From Hetaerina americana (Eukaryota; Arthropoda; Insecta; Odonata; Calopterygidae): DNA of 64,000 nt. The notes beneath the pieces were generated by a model. The model ran no database searches. It was not told where the DNA came from and saw only the letters and a list, made by a program, of their open reading frames with translations. This document shows positions 60,931 through 64,000 of the stretch, in pieces. Location of the stretch: positions 1,178,001-1,242,000 of the forward strand of contig JAKTNV010000078.1 in the NCBI GenBank assembly GCA_022747635.1, in the 5' to 3' direction. Positions within the stretch are counted from its first letter, which is position 1. The number at the start of each line of letters is the position of its first letter. Made by a program: the position numbers and the translations under genes.

Positions 60931-61088
60931 ACATAATACTGGCGAGATTGTATTAAAGTTGCAACTTAACTGTTAACAACGGCCGTTAGGTGTAATCAAA
61001 TATTATTAATAACCTGCATAAGGACATACTCTGAGACATTTTCAGTTTGTCAAAAACGTGGCATCAAATCATCTTTCATTCTCCCCTT

Positions 61089-61216
61089 CTCTCTCTCTCT
61101 CTCTCTTCCTATCTATAAATATATATATATATATACATACATATACGTATATATATACACACATACATATATATATACACAAATATACATATATATATAT
61201 ATTAAATATATATTTA
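61089..61216. repeat. (CT)n and (TA)n/(TACA)n microsatellite
   Basis: CT repeats at 61089-61106 are followed by TA and TACA units. Confidence 0.93.
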
Positions 61217-61219
61217 CAA

Positions 61220-63735
61220 AGTCTTCATGAATATTGATCAAAAGTGTTTTGCGTGGGCTAGATTTTACTCGTATGTCTCAAGTTAGCAGAAAATATTGAA
61301 AATTTAGCAATAAAGAGCTTTTAAGCCTTTTCCATTCGTTTGAAAATAAGCTGATGGAAGTACGCGTGTAAGTTTTTCGATAGTTTACAGGTGTATTTCG
61401 TCTAATAATCAACTACATGGTAGAACTTTATTTTATTTTCTGTGGTTTACTGCCCTCTTAAATCTATGACACGGGGAGGCTGGTAGCGATTTCTTGCCGT
61501 ATATCCCCCTCTCTTTCTCGATCATTAAACCCGATTTCCAATTTTCTCGATTCATCCGATACATTATCAAAACTCTTCCATTGCATCTCTAGTTATGCCT
61601 AGAAGAGGTATCTAATGTTACGCCCTAAAAATCAATTCATCATAAAGCTTGTCAACTTTTTTTTTGCTTCAAGGAGGAAAATGTGTACGAATTCAGACAT
61701 AACACCTCATATTGATTCAGTCCACATAAAGTTTTCCGTTTTAAATGCCTTTCCGTCAACGGCAATGTAATACTCTGAGCATACGATAATATTTATGGAT
61801 TATCTATAAAGTAATGACACTGCGATATAGTTCAATAGATTTTGAACTCATGTGGTGTAAATTTAAAAATCACAATTCTGTGAGTTTATAAAGCTCGTTT
61901 CAATCAAGGTAAAGATATCAGGCATTTTTGAAGTTTACTTCGCAAATATATTTTCAGGGGATATCAGAAACTAAAATTGAGTAGTAATTCTTAAGCCGAC
62001 GTCCTCCAGGCTCTAAATTAAGAATCGATTATTCAAGATATAGTATGTGATCACCTAATTAATGTATATATTTGCGAAAAAATCGCTGCGCGGACTGTTT
62101 GTCGGAATGAGTGTAACTCTAGTCTAGCAAATAGTAACATTTCTTATCATATCAATGGAATTCTGTTAAATGAGATCTTAACTCGAGCATCAATGAATCA
62201 TTATTATATTCATAACTATATTTCGGTACTACCTAAATGGTATTCATGCTGCTTTTCAATAAAGTGATAAAAGTTTCATAATTTTACGTGAATTCTTTTT
62301 CATTTTTTTCATCACAGATAGAGTACAAAGTTATTATTCGATAATTATTCGAGCGGTCAATGCATTTGCATCCTTCCGGGTATGGTGTTAGCCGAATGGA
62401 ATCACGACAGAATTTGACTGCGGTCCCAAAGGGTCTGGCCGCCACCCTCAGTGGCGGAGCACGATGAGGGAACTTTTAGTTTACCGAATTGCACATTTTC
62501 CACCAGGATATTCCGGCTAAACAAGGCCTAATGATATGACAATCGTAACTAATTAATACTTAACTTGGTTAATTAAATAATAACACGAAGCGCACTTCGT
62601 ACGTAGCAAGTTTTCTACTTCAATTACGTTTACTTTGATATGATAATGCATTTGTGGATTAAAGCATTTTTGAAAGACACCTCATTATCTCTCACTTTGT
62701 ATTTCAAATTCAGGAGCAATCATCCTTGGACTACTGCGAGTCGAACAGATATTGTCTATCGTGCCTCTGAATGTTGTGATAACTTTGCTATCTCACAGGA
62801 ATTTATATTAGATGTTTAATTAGAAGTTAATAATTGCTAGAGTTGTATTGAAGAGTCGTATTTATAACAATATATATAGGTGGAAGCATAGAAATAACGG
62901 AATGGAGTGAAAAGGGGGTGTAGGAAAAGAACGGAAGAAAAGGATTCTGGGTATGAGGGAAGGGAAGTTTCTATTGAAGATGTTAGTTATTATCCACCGA
63001 AAATTTATACAATTGTGAGTGTTAGGTTTTTTTTGTGCCTATGTTTTAAAAGATTATCTATCACCATATATTCGCATTTTCGAGTTGTTTTACCCATACG
63101 TATATCATATAATGAATATTTGTTCTACGCCTCGCGCTTCGTACCGTTAAAAACCGTTCTCACGGTTCCTTGGCATTTCCTCAAAATCCCTTCAGCTGCA
63201 GCTCGCATCACCGGAAAGAGATTCATCGATTTGTTTCACGCTTGAGTCTCCGTGAATAGATTACCTCGACCGTAAGTTTTTCTTCGCCCGACGTCGCATG
63301 CCAGTCTTCGAAATTCACTTTTATTCACAACATTGGAAATGAATACGTCCTCTTGAATGATATGGAAAATATTTTTTTAATCCAATCGAATGACTGGAAT
63401 AATGCATGACTGCATGCGCCGAATAATATGAATCCGTAACATAATAGTAGGTATTCATTTCAAACATTTTTGTCTCCGAGGATTCTAGACATGGTCGTGA
63501 ATCTCTACACCCGCATCTCTCTATTCTCCGTAAAATACGATTGAGTAGATTCTACTAAACGTTCTAGAATGCATATACTAGAAAAAAATATCAATGACGA
63601 TACTATTATCACAGATTTATTTCGTAAATTCTGGATTTTCATATATTTACGTGTTCATCCACAAAATACCCCCACAGGACGCCGCGAGGTCGTGTGGCAT
63701 GGGGGTCAGGGGAGGTGAGGCCACAATCATCCAAG
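61220..63735. other. AT-rich non-coding stretch
   Basis: A 112-codon frame at 62907-63245 (plus) is unrecognised. No gene is supported. Confidence 0.4.
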
Positions 63736-63741
63736 CATATA

Positions 63742-63815
63742 CAGGGTGCGTCAACATAATTTTCTTTTTTCAAACGTAAAACGCTTTCAAAAAAGGAATT
63801 TACGTTGCCGCACCT
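63742..63815. repeat. Transposon terminus-like palindrome
   Basis: After TA (63740-63741) comes CAGGGTGCGTCAACATAATT. An imperfect inverse copy ends GTTGCCGCACC at 63814, so the interval is a hairpin of about 33 bp arms. The first arm resembles the end of the Tc1-like relic at 12168 (CAGGGTGAGGCAAAAAACTT). It may be the 3' end of an element that extends past the window. Confidence 0.6.
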
Positions 63816-63826
63816 TTTATATGAGC

Positions 63827-64000
63827 TTATTCATATATATAAATATATATTTGTTTCATCAGTCTGTTGATTCCATCCCAGTCGAAAAACAATCCGAATT
63901 TATCTAATATGTTTTTTAGTGCATCAGTCATTTGACTGCTTAATCCTTTCTGGCTCCTAACAAGCGTGTCTCGAACGAACTCGTCCCTCAGAGATGTAAC
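63827..64000 (-). CDS. Unidentified partial reading frame, open at the window edge
   Basis: This frame is open through the right edge of the window. It reads 57 codons on the minus strand and ends at TAA (63827-63829). It begins VTSLRDEFVRDTLVRSQKGL, continues SSQMTDALKNILDKFGLFFD and ends in a low-complexity IYIYIYE tail where it runs into TA repeats. Codon use and the charged/hydrophobic alternation look like genuine protein. I do not recognise the family. Its stop lies only about 85 bp from the transposon-like end at 63742, so it may be the C-terminus of a transposase. A host exon is the alternative. Confidence 0.4.
   Translation of the reverse strand, partial: VTSLRDEFVRDTLVRSQKGLSSQMTDALKNILDKFGLFFDWDGINRLMKQIYIYIYE

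Noticed and set aside
62380..62480. tRNA-like TTAGCCGAATGG segment
   Set aside because: No B box at the expected distance.
1..64000. CRISPR array, prophage, operon or bacterial defence system
   Set aside because: The sequence is eukaryotic nuclear DNA, and no regularly spaced repeats or bacterial gene clusters are present.

Overview
This is a 64 kb piece of an animal nuclear genome, almost certainly an arthropod and probably an insect. The evidence is AT-rich sequence with very sparse coding, two exons of a spliced gene with GT/AG borders about 3.8 kb apart, tRNA-derived SINEs, several mariner/Tc1 transposons, a Penelope-like element and many long (TA)n/(CA)n microsatellites. Nothing looks prokaryotic: no operons, no RNA gene clusters and no CRISPR array.

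The only host gene I can identify is a cyclic nucleotide-gated (CNG) channel subunit on the + strand. One exon (29836-29988) encodes the region around transmembrane helix S5. The next (33835-33968) encodes the pore loop with the filter TIGDLPTPE. The reading frame runs straight through the splice. The sequence looks most like the insect Cngl-type subunit. I found no S1-S4 exons upstream and no cyclic-nucleotide-binding exons downstream, so much of the window is probably intron of this gene, although that cannot be proven here. The intron between the two exons carries a SINE with clear target-site duplications (30402-30713) and an apparently intact mariner (31999-33314) with perfect 30 bp ends.

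Mobile elements make up most of the rest. From left to right they are: a dead mariner (about 1419-2605, minus); a mariner broken by one extra base (7343-8676, plus); a decayed Tc1-like element (12168-13345, minus); a Penelope-like element (21819-22932) with a GIY-YIG endonuclease, identical 268 bp inverted arms and a 13 bp target duplication; a SINE of another family (about 22958-23163, minus); the SINE and mariner in the CNG intron; a foldback repeat (48606-48813); a second SINE copy (57091-57399); and next to it a 753 bp mariner that has lost its catalytic core but keeps its DNA-binding half (57435-58187). At the right edge a transposon-like terminus (63742) lies beside an open reading frame that runs out of the window (63827-64000, minus).

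The remaining sequence is AT-rich and non-coding. It is broken by unusual strand-asymmetric polypurine/polypyrimidine islands of 0.2-0.8 kb, several of which switch strand in the middle, and by short perfect hairpins. I did not find a clearly new biological system. The best leads are the Penelope-like element with identical arms carrying outward-facing promoter-like and hammerhead-ribozyme-like signals, the DNA-binding-only mariner, and the intact GC-rich mariner inside the channel gene.
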